This document shows positions 1 through 5,787 of a DNA stretch of 11,951 nt, one piece after another (the first letter of the stretch is position 1; every line of letters begins with the position of its first letter). The notes under the pieces are model-generated. The model worked only from the letters and a program-made list of their open reading frames with translations. It did not search any database and had not been told where the DNA came from. The translations under genes were made by a program, and so were the position numbers. The DNA is from DATBGO01 sp050011895 (lineage in GTDB: Bacteria > Actinomycetota > Actinomycetes > Streptosporangiales > Streptosporangiaceae): contig JBEKIF010000093.1 of assembly GCA_050011895.1 (NCBI GenBank), positions 1 through 11,951 of the forward strand, written 5' to 3'.

Positions 1-87
1 AGGCAGGGAGGTCCCGCGCGTGAGATGGCGTGATCCAGTAGCTCGGCCTTGCGCGTGCGGAGGCCGGCGGCCCGCATCGGTGCCGGC

Positions 88-411
88 GTGAGCTCGCCCC
101 GGGGCGACGATCCGGCTGCCGCCCTCAACCAGGTGCTCAGCGAGGTCATTGACGGGGTTCTGGACGTGAAGCAGGCTCACCGGAGAGTTCCCGAGACGCA
201 CGTCCTCCACGCGGTGCCGGGCCAGCTCTTCGACGATCTGGGGACCTGGGCCCGGTTGCTCGCAGACCAGGACCGGGCGCTCGGCGTATCGCCGCTGGCG
301 AGCATGCCGACTGCGGCCGGCCGAACGCCACCGCACATCCGCAGCCTGGCGCTGGTGATGGCTGCCCTGGAGTCGAGCTGGAGGGGGCGGCGGGTTCGGG
401 CCGGGTGGTGA
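88..411 (+). CDS. Small conserved-looking hypothetical protein
   Basis: I cannot assign a function. The frame is open from a TTG at 49. In-frame GTG codons at 88 and 133 are alternative starts, and none of the three has a convincing Shine-Dalgarno sequence; 88 is a compromise, while the 133 start would begin with a compact helical segment (LSEVIDGVLDVKQAH). The middle of the protein looks genuinely coding: an amphipathic His/Asp/Leu-rich region (LHAVPGQLFDDL, then LLADQDRALGVSPLASMP) and a terminal Gly-Arg-Thr-Pro-Pro motif, a pattern I associate with short actinobacterial conserved hypotheticals. It has no signal peptide or membrane segment. It ends 23 bases before the ThuA-like gene on the same strand, so the two may be co-transcribed. 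The Arg-rich last ~15 residues look less conserved. Confidence 0.5.
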   Translation: MSSPRGDDPAAALNQVLSEVIDGVLDVKQAHRRVPETHVLHAVPGQLFDDLGTWARLLADQDRALGVSPLASMPTAAGRTPPHIRSLALVMAALESSWRGRRVRAGW

Positions 412-421
412 TGTGTGGGCC

Positions 422-428
422 AGGAGGG
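422..428 (+). promoter_or_regulatory. Ribosome binding site deciding the ThuA-like start
   Basis: AGGAGGG lies 6 bases before the ATG at 435. In-frame GTG/GTG/ATG codons at 405, 408 and 411 would extend the protein by up to ten residues but lie upstream of this site, so 435 is the start used here. Confidence 0.7.
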
Positions 429-434
429 CAGCGA

Positions 435-1121
435 ATGACAGTTCAGAGCCTACGGCGCCGGCATGACGGCAAGCGCGCCCTGGTGGTCCATGGCGGATGG
501 GAGGGCCACGTACCCGTTCCCGCGAGCGACCGCTATGTCCGGGTGCTGAAGGAAGCGGGCTTCGGTGTGACGGTATCGGACTCCCTGGACAGCTATCTCG
601 ACGAGGCGCTGCTTGCGGCGACCGACCTGGTGGTGCAGTGCTGGACGATGGGCACGATCACCAGCCGGCAAGCGGACGGGCTGTCGCGCGCGGTCCGGTC
701 CGGGACCGGCTTCGCCGGCTGGCACGGCGGCATTGTCGACGCGTTCCGCGCCGAACCCGCGTACAGCCTTATTACGGGTGGCCAGTTCGTGTACCACCCC
801 CGCGGCTTCGTCGGCTACGAGGTGCGGCCGGTGGCCGAGCGCGCGGATCATCCGGTGCTGGCCGGAGTCGAGGCGTTCACCATCACCACGGAGCAGTACT
901 ACCTGCACGTTGATCCGGGCAACGACGTGCTGGCCGTCACCGATTTCGTCGCCGATCCGGACTACCCGGATCTGGCCGGCACCGTCATGCCGGTCACCTG
1001 GACCCGCCGCTGGGGCGCGGGCCGGGTGTTCGTGACCGCGATCGGCCACTCGCTCGCGGATCTGGAAGTGCCGCAGGTGGATGCGATGATCCGGGCCGGG
1101 ATGGCCTGGGCGGCGCGGTGA
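435..1121 (+). CDS. ThuA-domain protein (trehalose-utilisation-like)
   Basis: A 228-residue cytoplasmic protein with the class I glutamine amidotransferase-like fold of the ThuA family. What is seen: a first beta strand ending in VVHGGWEGH (about residues 16-25), the GFAGWHGG motif (92-99), a tyrosine/histidine-rich middle (EQYYLHVDP), and near the C-terminus the diagnostic run PVTWTRRWGAGRVFVTAIGH. Length is typical for single-domain ThuA proteins. The family is linked to disaccharide and sugar-derivative catabolism, often beside Gfo/Idh/MocA dehydrogenases; the exact reaction is generally not established. The stop codon overlaps the GTG start of the next gene (GTGA), so the two are translationally coupled and probably act in one pathway. 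The start is fixed by the strong ribosome binding site. Confidence 0.87.
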   Translation: MTVQSLRRRHDGKRALVVHGGWEGHVPVPASDRYVRVLKEAGFGVTVSDSLDSYLDEALLAATDLVVQCWTMGTITSRQADGLSRAVRSGTGFAGWHGGIVDAFRAEPAYSLITGGQFVYHPRGFVGYEVRPVAERADHPVLAGVEAFTITTEQYYLHVDPGNDVLAVTDFVADPDYPDLAGTVMPVTWTRRWGAGRVFVTAIGHSLADLEVPQVDAMIRAGMAWAAR

Positions 1122-2263
1122 CCGCGCTACGCATCGGCGTGGTGGGCGCCGGACAGATCAGCGGCGCCTACCTGGGCACCCTGCGGCGGTTGTCCAACGT
1201 CCAGGTGGTGGCGGTCGCCGACCTCGACCAGGCACGGGCCAGGACTGCGGCTGCCGCGGCGCCGGGCGCCCGCCCGCTGGCCGCCGCCGAACTCCTCACA
1301 GCCGGCGACGTCGATCTCGTGCTCAACCTGACGATCCCGGCGGCACATGCCGAGGTCGCGCATGCGGCGATCGCGGCGGGCAAGCATGTCTACGGCGAGA
1401 AGCCGCTCGCCGTCACGACCGGGCAGGCGCGTGAGGTGCTGGCCGCCGCCGCGCGCGCCGGGGTGCGGGTCGGCTGCGCGCCGGACACGGTGCTGGGCAC
1501 CGGCGTGCAGACCGCACGTGCCTGCCTGGACGGCGGCCAGATCGGCGCGCCGGTCGCGGCGACCGCGTTCATGGTCACGCCCGGCCACGAGCGGTGGCAT
1601 CCGGCCCCGGAGTTCTACTACCTGCCGGGCGGCGGCCCGCTGTTCGACATGGGCCCGTACTATCTCACCGCGCTGGTCACGTTGCTGGGCCCGGTGCGGC
1701 GCGTGGCTGGCATGGCGGCCACGCCGCGGGCTACCCGCGTCATCGGCAGCGGCCCCCGCGCCGGCGCAGAGATCGGGGTGGCGGTGGCCACGCACGTGAC
1801 CGGGGTGCTGGAGCACGCCAACGGGGCGTTGTCGACGCTGGTGATGAGCTTTGACGTGTGGGCCGGGCAGCTGCCGCACATCGAGGTCTACGGCACGGGC
1901 GGGTCGCTATCGGTGCCCGATCCCAACGGGTTCGGCGGGGCGGTCCAGATCTTCCGCGCCGGGGCGGAGGACTGGGCGCCGGTCGCCGAGGCAGGCGGCT
2001 ATCGCGGGGCCACGCGGGGTTACGGCGTCTCGGACCTGGCCAGCGCGCTGACCACCGGCACCGCGCATCGCGCCAATGGCGAGGTCGCCTACCATGTGCT
2101 CGACATGATGGAAGGCCTGCTCGTGGCAGCCGACTCAGGTCACGCCGTCGACGTCACGAGCAGCTGCGACCGGCCGCCGGCCGTCCCCTTCGGCGCGCGC
2201 CCGGACGACCCCAGGACCAGGCCGCGGCCAGCGGCGCAGAACACTCGGCGCGCGCAAGCATAA
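1118..2263 (+). CDS. Gfo/Idh/MocA family NAD(P)-dependent oxidoreductase
   Basis: A 381-residue cytoplasmic dehydrogenase acting on a sugar, inositol or related polyol; the substrate is not readable from sequence. The N-terminal Rossmann domain (about residues 1-120) shows the dinucleotide loop GVVGAGQIS (7-15), an acidic strand end VADLD (33-37) that favours NAD, and the family EKP signature with catalytic-type Lys (E94-K95-P96). The C-terminal alpha/beta domain has the GGGPLFDMGPYYL motif (171-183), in which Asp177 is kept but the usual His two turns later is Tyr. The GTG start overlaps the stop of the ThuA-like gene by four bases. After about residue 355 the protein becomes Pro/Arg-rich (to A381), unlike a normal family C-terminus; the original stop may have been lost and the frame extended. 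Confidence 0.9.
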   Translation: MTALRIGVVGAGQISGAYLGTLRRLSNVQVVAVADLDQARARTAAAAAPGARPLAAAELLTAGDVDLVLNLTIPAAHAEVAHAAIAAGKHVYGEKPLAVTTGQAREVLAAAARAGVRVGCAPDTVLGTGVQTARACLDGGQIGAPVAATAFMVTPGHERWHPAPEFYYLPGGGPLFDMGPYYLTALVTLLGPVRRVAGMAATPRATRVIGSGPRAGAEIGVAVATHVTGVLEHANGALSTLVMSFDVWAGQLPHIEVYGTGGSLSVPDPNGFGGAVQIFRAGAEDWAPVAEAGGYRGATRGYGVSDLASALTTGTAHRANGEVAYHVLDMMEGLLVAADSGHAVDVTSSCDRPPAVPFGARPDDPRTRPRPAAQNTRRAQA

Positions 2264-2279
2264 GCCCCACGTCGTAAAG

Positions 2280-2296
2280 CACTCCGACCCGGAGTG
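2280..2296 (+). terminator. Hairpin after the ThuA-Gfo/Idh pair
   Basis: A perfect 7-bp stem CACTCCG/CGGAGTG with a 3-base loop lies 17 bases after the Gfo/Idh stop and is followed by GCACCTTT. The T-tract is weak, so it is a plausible rather than proven terminator. Confidence 0.4.
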
Positions 2297-2640
2297 GCAC
2301 CTTTCGGTGGTTGCTGCCTGGCCCGATGCGCTCGATGAACCCGTGGGCCAGCTCGACGGGTCCTGGATCGCCAGGTTCATGCCCTTGCCGCCCGATCGCT
2401 GTCGGCTTCAGCAGAATGCGAATCTGCCACAGCTCGAGGAGATTCGGGTCTCGCGTCAAGTCAACCGCCATCGCCGCCGCGCAGTCCCGGCCCGGAATCC
2501 CAGTTATGGCGCCGCAGCAGCCCGGGCCGCGGGCCGGGGGAAACCGAGCAGATCGAGTCCTCTTTGCTGTTCCCCAAATGGGAGTCGCTGTACCGGGCCT
2601 ACTGCGCAGCAAACTCCCGGGTCACGAGCACCTGCCTTGC
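2297..2640. other. Gene-poor stretch, nothing recognised
   Basis: About 340 bases without a gene I can support. Open frames exist on both strands, as is normal at this GC content, but none has a ribosome binding site at its start or a recognisable motif. The segment lies between the ThuA-Gfo/Idh hairpin and the att-like scar, so it may be decayed mobile-element or former chromosomal DNA. Confidence 0.4.
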
Positions 2641-2649
2641 GTGACATTT

Positions 2650-2670
2650 GACACTCAAATGCCACTCAAT
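2650..2670 (+). repeat. Two GNCACTCA direct repeats, left of the tRNA core
   Basis: GACACTCAAAT (from 2650) and GCCACTCAATC (from 2661) follow each other with an 11-base period, about one helical turn. The same octamer family occurs to the right of the tRNA fragment. This spacing and arrangement suggest arm-type binding sites of a tyrosine integrase. Confidence 0.5.
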
Positions 2671-2716
2671 CGAAGGAGGTACTCGGTTTCATATTCGAAA
2701 AATGCTCACAAGCTAG

Positions 2717-2761
2717 AGCCCCCTTACGGAATCGAACCGTAGACCTTCTCCTTACCATGGA
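2717..2761 (-). other. 3' half of tRNA-Thr(GGT): candidate att core
   Basis: Read on the - strand this is a tRNA from the anticodon loop to the discriminator base. The loop is ATGGTAA with anticodon GGT (Thr). It is followed by the 3' anticodon stem GGAGA, the variable loop AGGTC, and a perfect T-arm TACGG-TTCGATT-CCGTA. The 3' acceptor strand AGGGGGC and discriminator T come last, with no encoded CCA. The 5' side stops matching within the anticodon stem: GATCC pairs only three bases with GGAGA. There is no D-arm or 5' acceptor, so it cannot be a working tRNA. A 3' tRNA half is the classic crossover core (attL/attR/attP) of actinomycete integrative elements of the pSAM2/SLP1 type. No integrase gene is visible in the window. 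Confidence 0.78.
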
Positions 2762-2823
2762 TCGCTGTGCAGTTCTGGAGCCCCAGGTAGATCTTCTGAC
2801 CTGCGAGAACACGAGCACACACT

Positions 2824-2883
2824 GGCACTCACAAGCGCCGGACGAGCCCATGCGCTCCGTTTGCCACTCAATCTGCCACTCAC
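2824..2883 (+). repeat. Three GNCACTCA direct repeats, right of the tRNA core
   Basis: GGCACTCA (2824), GCCACTCA (2863) and GCCACTCA (2875) have the same orientation as the pair left of the tRNA fragment. The last two are 12 bases apart. They end at the exact region where SMP-30 similarity is lost. Candidate integrase arm sites, or the remnant of an integrase 3' end. Confidence 0.5.
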
Positions 2884-2884
2884 T

Positions 2885-3091
2885 TTGATCTTTCCGGTGT
2901 GCAGGCCGACCGCACCGAGCGGCTTGCCCACACCGAAGACGTCGTCGCTGCCTGTCGCCGGGTCGAACCGTTGCACTCTCCCATGTGGGATGTCCAGCCA
3001 CAGCAACCACGGCTGCCGGTCGCCCATACCCGCCCTCCCCGATCGCGGCGTGGCCGTCGAAGACGATCTCTAGCTGCATGCTGGCTGGCAC
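2885..3091 (-). pseudogene. Truncated, frameshifted SMP-30/gluconolactonase-like gene
   Basis: The first ~60 codons of a sugar-acid lactonase of the SMP-30/gluconolactonase/regucalcin family. The GTG start at 3091 has GGGAG five bases upstream; an ATG follows at 3079. The text begins QLEIVFDGHAAIGEG, the usual opening strand and metal-site GEGP. The frame then breaks (about 3030-3037, net loss of two bases within the expected Pro-Val-Trp) and resumes as DRQPWLLWLDIPHGRVQRFD and then GAVGLHTG, all diagnostic of the family. Similarity stops near 2885-2890, where att-type repeats begin, so roughly four fifths of a ~290-residue protein is missing. It starts 26 bases after the RraA-like gene and was evidently the third gene of that operon. 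Confidence 0.75.
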
Positions 3092-3117
3092 GGTGACTCC
3101 CTCTCCCGCTGTCACGC

Positions 3118-3801
3118 TCACAGGACGCCGAAGCGGTCATAGGCGTCGCGCAGCGTGCTCCCCTGGGCAAGCGCGTCACGCAGCCCGTTCTCCTTCTCCG
3201 CCTTCTGCGCCGCACGCTGCACAACCTCCGGCGCAAGCCCGGCGGGCACGACCACGACGCCGTCAACGTCGGCGACCACGAGATCACCGGGCTGGACAAG
3301 CAGGCCGCCAACGACCGCGGGCTGCCGCCACGCGGTCACCGCGGTCCTGCGCTTACAGTCCAGCGGCAATCCGCCGCGGCACCATGCTGGGTAACCCATG
3401 CCCATGATGCGGCGCTGGTCACGGCAGTAGCCGTCGATCACGGTGCCGCGGGCGCCGCGGGCGCGGGCCGCGGTCGAGAACAGCTCGCCCCAGCAAGCGG
3501 CACGGGCCGAGCCGCCCGCGGCCATTAGCACGACCTCCCCGGGCGCGAGGTCATCGAGTGCGGCGATCTCGCCGGTGTACGGCTCTGCGGGGATCTCCCC
3601 GGCTTCGGCGACGAGAAAGGGGTTGGCCCAGCCCGCGACGACCACGTCGGCCGCGCCGGCCGCGCCGCCTAGTAGGCGGATCGCCGGGTTGAGGGTGTGG
3701 TCGCGGTGCCCGAGGCCGTCGAGAATGTCCGACACGACCGCCGTATACAGCCGCGCCGCGGCCAGGTCGGGCCGGGCCACGCCCTGGCGATCCGCGGTCA
3801 T
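3118..3801 (-). CDS. RraA-like / HMG-CHA aldolase-fold protein
   Basis: A 227-residue cytoplasmic protein of the RraA-like superfamily, which includes 4-hydroxy-4-methyl-2-oxoglutarate/oxaloacetate-type aldolases and decarboxylases as well as the RNase E regulator RraA. Seen: the long signature WGELFSTAARARG followed by GTVIDGYCRD (104-128), with the metal- and substrate-binding Asp123, Arg127 and Asp128 all kept, and a second core motif GDLVVADVDGVVVVP (172-186). The C-terminal helix is the usual Lys/Glu-rich one (about 195-215). The ATG overlaps the dehydrogenase stop (ATGA). RNase E regulation is unlikely here; the catabolic neighbours favour a metal-dependent lyase acting on a hydroxy/keto acid. 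The specific substrate is unknown. Confidence 0.86.
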   Translation of the reverse strand: MTADRQGVARPDLAAARLYTAVVSDILDGLGHRDHTLNPAIRLLGGAAGAADVVVAGWANPFLVAEAGEIPAEPYTGEIAALDDLAPGEVVLMAAGGSARAACWGELFSTAARARGARGTVIDGYCRDQRRIMGMGYPAWCRGGLPLDCKRRTAVTAWRQPAVVGGLLVQPGDLVVADVDGVVVVPAGLAPEVVQRAAQKAEKENGLRDALAQGSTLRDAYDRFGVL

Positions 3802-4841
3802 CGGGTGCCGCCTGGCCGAACGAGGATCTTCAAGTGTTTCTCCGGTTCGTCCCTGAGCAGCTCAAGGCCGCCGCTTACCGCCGCGGTGATCGGGATGCGG
3901 TCGGTGACCAGCGGCGCGGCTTGCACGACGCCCCTGCCCATGAGCCCGAGCGCTATGCGGAAGTCGGTGTCCCAAACATGTGAAAGCGAGCCGATGATCG
4001 ACTTCTCCGCGCCGACGAGGTCCATTGGCAGCACGCTGACCGGCCTGGTGCCCAGACCGAGCAGGACCGCACGGCCGCCTGAACGCAGGGCCCGGACCGC
4101 GGTTGCTACGGCGTGCGGACGGCCGGCACTCTCCACGGCGACATCGGCCTGGAGCGCCGCCGCGTCATCCGGCGGCACGGCACGGTCGGCACCCAGGCGG
4201 CAGGCCAGGCTCCGCCGGCCTGCGAGCGGCTCGACGACCGCCACGCTGCCTGCCCCAAACGCACGCGCTGCCTGCACTGCCATCAGCCCAACCGCGCCTG
4301 CGCCCACCACCGCGACCTGCTCGCCGGGCCGGAGCATGCCGCGGCGCAATGCCCGCACCGCGACCGCGAGGGTCTCCACGAGCGGCGCCTCGTCGTCGGC
4401 CACCGTGTCAGGCAACTGGAGGCACATCCGGGCCGGTGCGTTGCACAGTTCCGCAAGGCCGCCGTCGCCGTGCAGGCCAAGCCCGCCAAGCTGCGGGCAG
4501 CGGGTCACCTCGCCGCGCCGGCACCAATGGCATGTGCCGCAGAAGACGATCGTGTCGACCGCGACCCGCTGGCCCGTCTGGGGTTCGGCGACGCCGTCGC
4601 CAACCGCCACAACGCGGCCGGCGAACTCGTGGCCGAGAATGATCGGCGCGCGGGTCCCGGTGATCGGGTGCGGCGCGTCGACCGGAATGAACCCCGGGCC
4701 GCTCAGCCACTCCTCGACGTCGGTGCCGCAGATACCGCACCAGCCCACCCGCAGCTGCACCTCACCTGGCCTGGGCGGCGGAGGCGGTGGCACCTCGTCG
4801 ACCCGGACCGCGCCTCTGGCATGCCAGCGGACCGCAAGCAT
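3798..4841 (-). CDS. Zinc-dependent medium-chain dehydrogenase (butanediol/sorbitol/threonine dehydrogenase-like)
   Basis: A 347-residue cytoplasmic NAD-dependent alcohol or polyol dehydrogenase, first gene of the - strand operon. Catalytic zinc site: CGICGTD (35-41, Cys38), GHEFAG (70-75, His71-Glu72) and Glu156 in PLVETLAV. Structural zinc site: Cys101, Cys104, Cys107 and Cys115 in the CGxCxxCxxGxxxxC pattern, complete. Rossmann loop VVGAGAVGL (178-186), followed by the acidic AVVEP (201-205), which predicts NAD rather than NADP. The ATG at 4841 has GGGGAG six bases upstream. It overlaps the RraA-like gene by four bases, so the two are co-translated. By architecture it may oxidise a secondary alcohol of a sugar-derived substrate to a ketone; alternatives within the family cannot be separated by eye. 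Confidence 0.9.
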   Translation of the reverse strand: MLAVRWHARGAVRVDEVPPPPPPRPGEVQLRVGWCGICGTDVEEWLSGPGFIPVDAPHPITGTRAPIILGHEFAGRVVAVGDGVAEPQTGQRVAVDTIVFCGTCHWCRRGEVTRCPQLGGLGLHGDGGLAELCNAPARMCLQLPDTVADDEAPLVETLAVAVRALRRGMLRPGEQVAVVGAGAVGLMAVQAARAFGAGSVAVVEPLAGRRSLACRLGADRAVPPDDAAALQADVAVESAGRPHAVATAVRALRSGGRAVLLGLGTRPVSVLPMDLVGAEKSIIGSLSHVWDTDFRIALGLMGRGVVQAAPLVTDRIPITAAVSGGLELLRDEPEKHLKILVRPGGTR

Positions 4842-4870
4842 GTCACGCTCCCCAGCGATCTTCGTTACCA

Positions 4871-4893
4871 GTCACAGGTCACCTGGTCACAGG
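4871..4893 (-). promoter_or_regulatory. Candidate operator: three GTCAC half-sites upstream of the dehydrogenase
   Basis: GTCAC occurs at 4871, 4878 and 4886 (7- and 8-base steps). The segment also contains the dyad CAGGT-C-ACCTG (4875-4885). It lies 30-52 bases before the dehydrogenase ATG, a normal place for a repressor site. No regulator gene is present nearby, so the binding protein is unknown. Confidence 0.35.
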
Positions 4894-4914
4894 CCGCGTC
4901 CGGGTAGTACCGGC

Positions 4915-5113
4915 GAAGAATACCGCACCCGGGTCGACCTGATCCCAGCCGCCGACCTTAAACCCGGAGTGCGTGAACGAGCCGAGCGCGGCCTGGTCGC
5001 GCTGCGAACTCCCGGGAACGCCAGCACCTAACTTAGCTTGACATCCAGGCTGCGATTCATGCCATCCGCTCTCACCCGCAGCGAGGCGGCCCGTCCGGTG
5101 GCCTGGTCGTCGA
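4915..5113 (+). pseudogene. Remnant of a first MNT-HEPN toxin-antitoxin copy
   Basis: This stretch repeats the neighbouring MNT-HEPN pair in decayed form. It encodes an MNT C-terminus (TRVDLIPAADLKPGVRERAE), matching TRVDLIPAANLKPGVRKRVE of the downstream gene, and then DIQAAIHAIRSHPQRGG, matching DIQAAIDAIRSHLQRGD of the HEPN protein. The alignment runs continuously, offset by 446 bases in the MNT part and 440 in the HEPN part. The ATG that starts the HEPN gene in the good copy is not present here (GCGAACT in place of the ATGAGCT context), and the N-terminal half of MNT and C-terminal half of HEPN are gone. It is the left member of a tandem duplication, or of two related cassettes, fused by deletion to the next MNT gene. 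Confidence 0.72.
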
Positions 5114-5168
5114 ACTGACGCTGGGCTTGCGGCGGCCGCCGGGCCGCCTGCGGCGGCTGTCGGGGCCG

Positions 5169-5453
5169 GTGGGCCGCCGGGTCCGCCGCCACCGGGAGGA
5201 CCTGGTCGTCACCGCAGCAGCGCATGGGGTAAGCAACCTGCGCGTATTCGGCAGCGTGGCCCGCGGCGAAGACCGCCCCGACAGTAACGTGGACCTGCTC
5301 GCCGACTTCCCGCCCGGGCTGAGCCTGTTCGGGCTGGGCCGCCTCGAGGCTGACCTCGAAGGCATCCTCGGCACCCGGGTCGACCTGATCCCCGCCGCCA
5401 ACCTCAAACCAGGCGTCCGCAAACGCGTCGAACCCGACCCGATCGCCCTATGA
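5169..5453 (+). CDS. MNT-domain nucleotidyltransferase, antitoxin of a HEPN-MNT pair, altered active site
   Basis: Minimal nucleotidyltransferase (MntA-like; about 94 residues from the GTG at 5169, or 108 from a TTG at 5127). The GTG start gives the family's normal length; neither start has a strong ribosome binding site. Seen: RVFGSVARGEDRPDSNVDLL, the GSxxRG loop followed by what should be SDxD. In family members both Asps bind metal and allow the antitoxin to adenylylate its HEPN partner. Here the first is Asn (AAC for GAC), so catalysis is probably lost. The C-terminus (VDLIPAANLKPGVRKRVE) is intact. The stop overlaps the HEPN start (ATGA). The partner is truncated, so the module is probably non-functional; relaxed selection would explain the Asn. 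Confidence 0.8.
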   Translation: MGRRVRRHREDLVVTAAAHGVSNLRVFGSVARGEDRPDSNVDLLADFPPGLSLFGLGRLEADLEGILGTRVDLIPAANLKPGVRKRVEPDPIAL

Positions 5454-5647
5454 GCTACCGGGAGCACCAGCGGCTGGCCGATATCCAGGCCGCGATCGAC
5501 GCGATCCGCTCCCACCTGCAACGCGGCGACCTGACCGACGGGCTGATCTTCGACGCCGTCCGCATCCGCCTGCTGGAAATCGGCGAAGCTGTCAAAGCAC
5601 TGCCGGACGATCTGCTGGCCACCCAGCCGTCGATCCCGTGGCGGCAG
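5450..5647 (+). pseudogene. Truncated HEPN (HepT-like, DUF86) toxin
   Basis: The first 66 residues are clearly a HepT-type HEPN ribonuclease subunit: LADIQAAIDAIRSHLQRGD, TDGLIFDAVRIRLLEIGEAVKAL, then PSIPW. In intact proteins this is followed within about ten residues by the RNase motif R-x(4-6)-H. Here similarity stops right after IPWRQ, and the motif and last helices are absent. The frame stays open to 6130, but that part reads antisense through the TPR gene and is not protein-like. ATG start overlapping the MNT stop. The toxin should therefore be dead. Confidence 0.75.
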
Positions 5648-5716
5648 GCTTCGGCCGGGCAAGCAGACGAAAAGCCACGAGCCCCGATCCTGGCGCAACC
5701 ATCTCAACCAGCCAAA

Positions 5717-5738
5717 CCGCAGGTCACAGTACCTGCGG
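5717..5738 (-). terminator. Hairpin after the NB-ARC/TPR gene
   Basis: Perfect 8-bp stem CCGCAGGT/ACCTGCGG with a 6-base loop, 49 bases beyond the stop of the - strand TPR gene. On that strand it is followed by TTTGGCTGGTT, a weak T-rich tail. It may insulate the convergent HEPN and TPR genes. Confidence 0.45.
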
Positions 5739-5787
5739 CGAGTTCTGAAGCGGTACAAGGGACCCTTGCCAGGCAATCGGCAAGTCG

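Noticed and set aside
450..1049. - strand frame opposite the ThuA-like gene
   Set aside because: Antisense shadow; no motif, while the + strand has the ThuA signature and a strong ribosome binding site.
2672..2679. Perfect AAGGAGGT Shine-Dalgarno-like sequence
   Set aside because: No start codon lies at a usable distance downstream on that strand; probably coincidental or part of the element arm.
2307..2742. Two overlapping + strand frames and one - strand frame in the gap after the Gfo/Idh gene
   Set aside because: No ribosome binding site at their starts, no motif, and composition like random high-GC open frames.
2717..2761. A functional tRNA-Thr gene
   Set aside because: The D-arm, 5' acceptor strand and most of the 5' anticodon stem are absent.
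2650..2883. CRISPR array suggested by the GNCACTCA repeats
   Set aside because: The repeats are only about 8 bases, irregularly spaced, and centred on a tRNA fragment; no cas genes are present.
3697..5031. Long + strand open frame opposite the dehydrogenase gene
   Set aside because: It is Pro/Arg/Ser/Thr-rich antisense text over a gene with full zinc and Rossmann motifs. Only its last ~35 codons, the MNT C-terminal remnant, are real.
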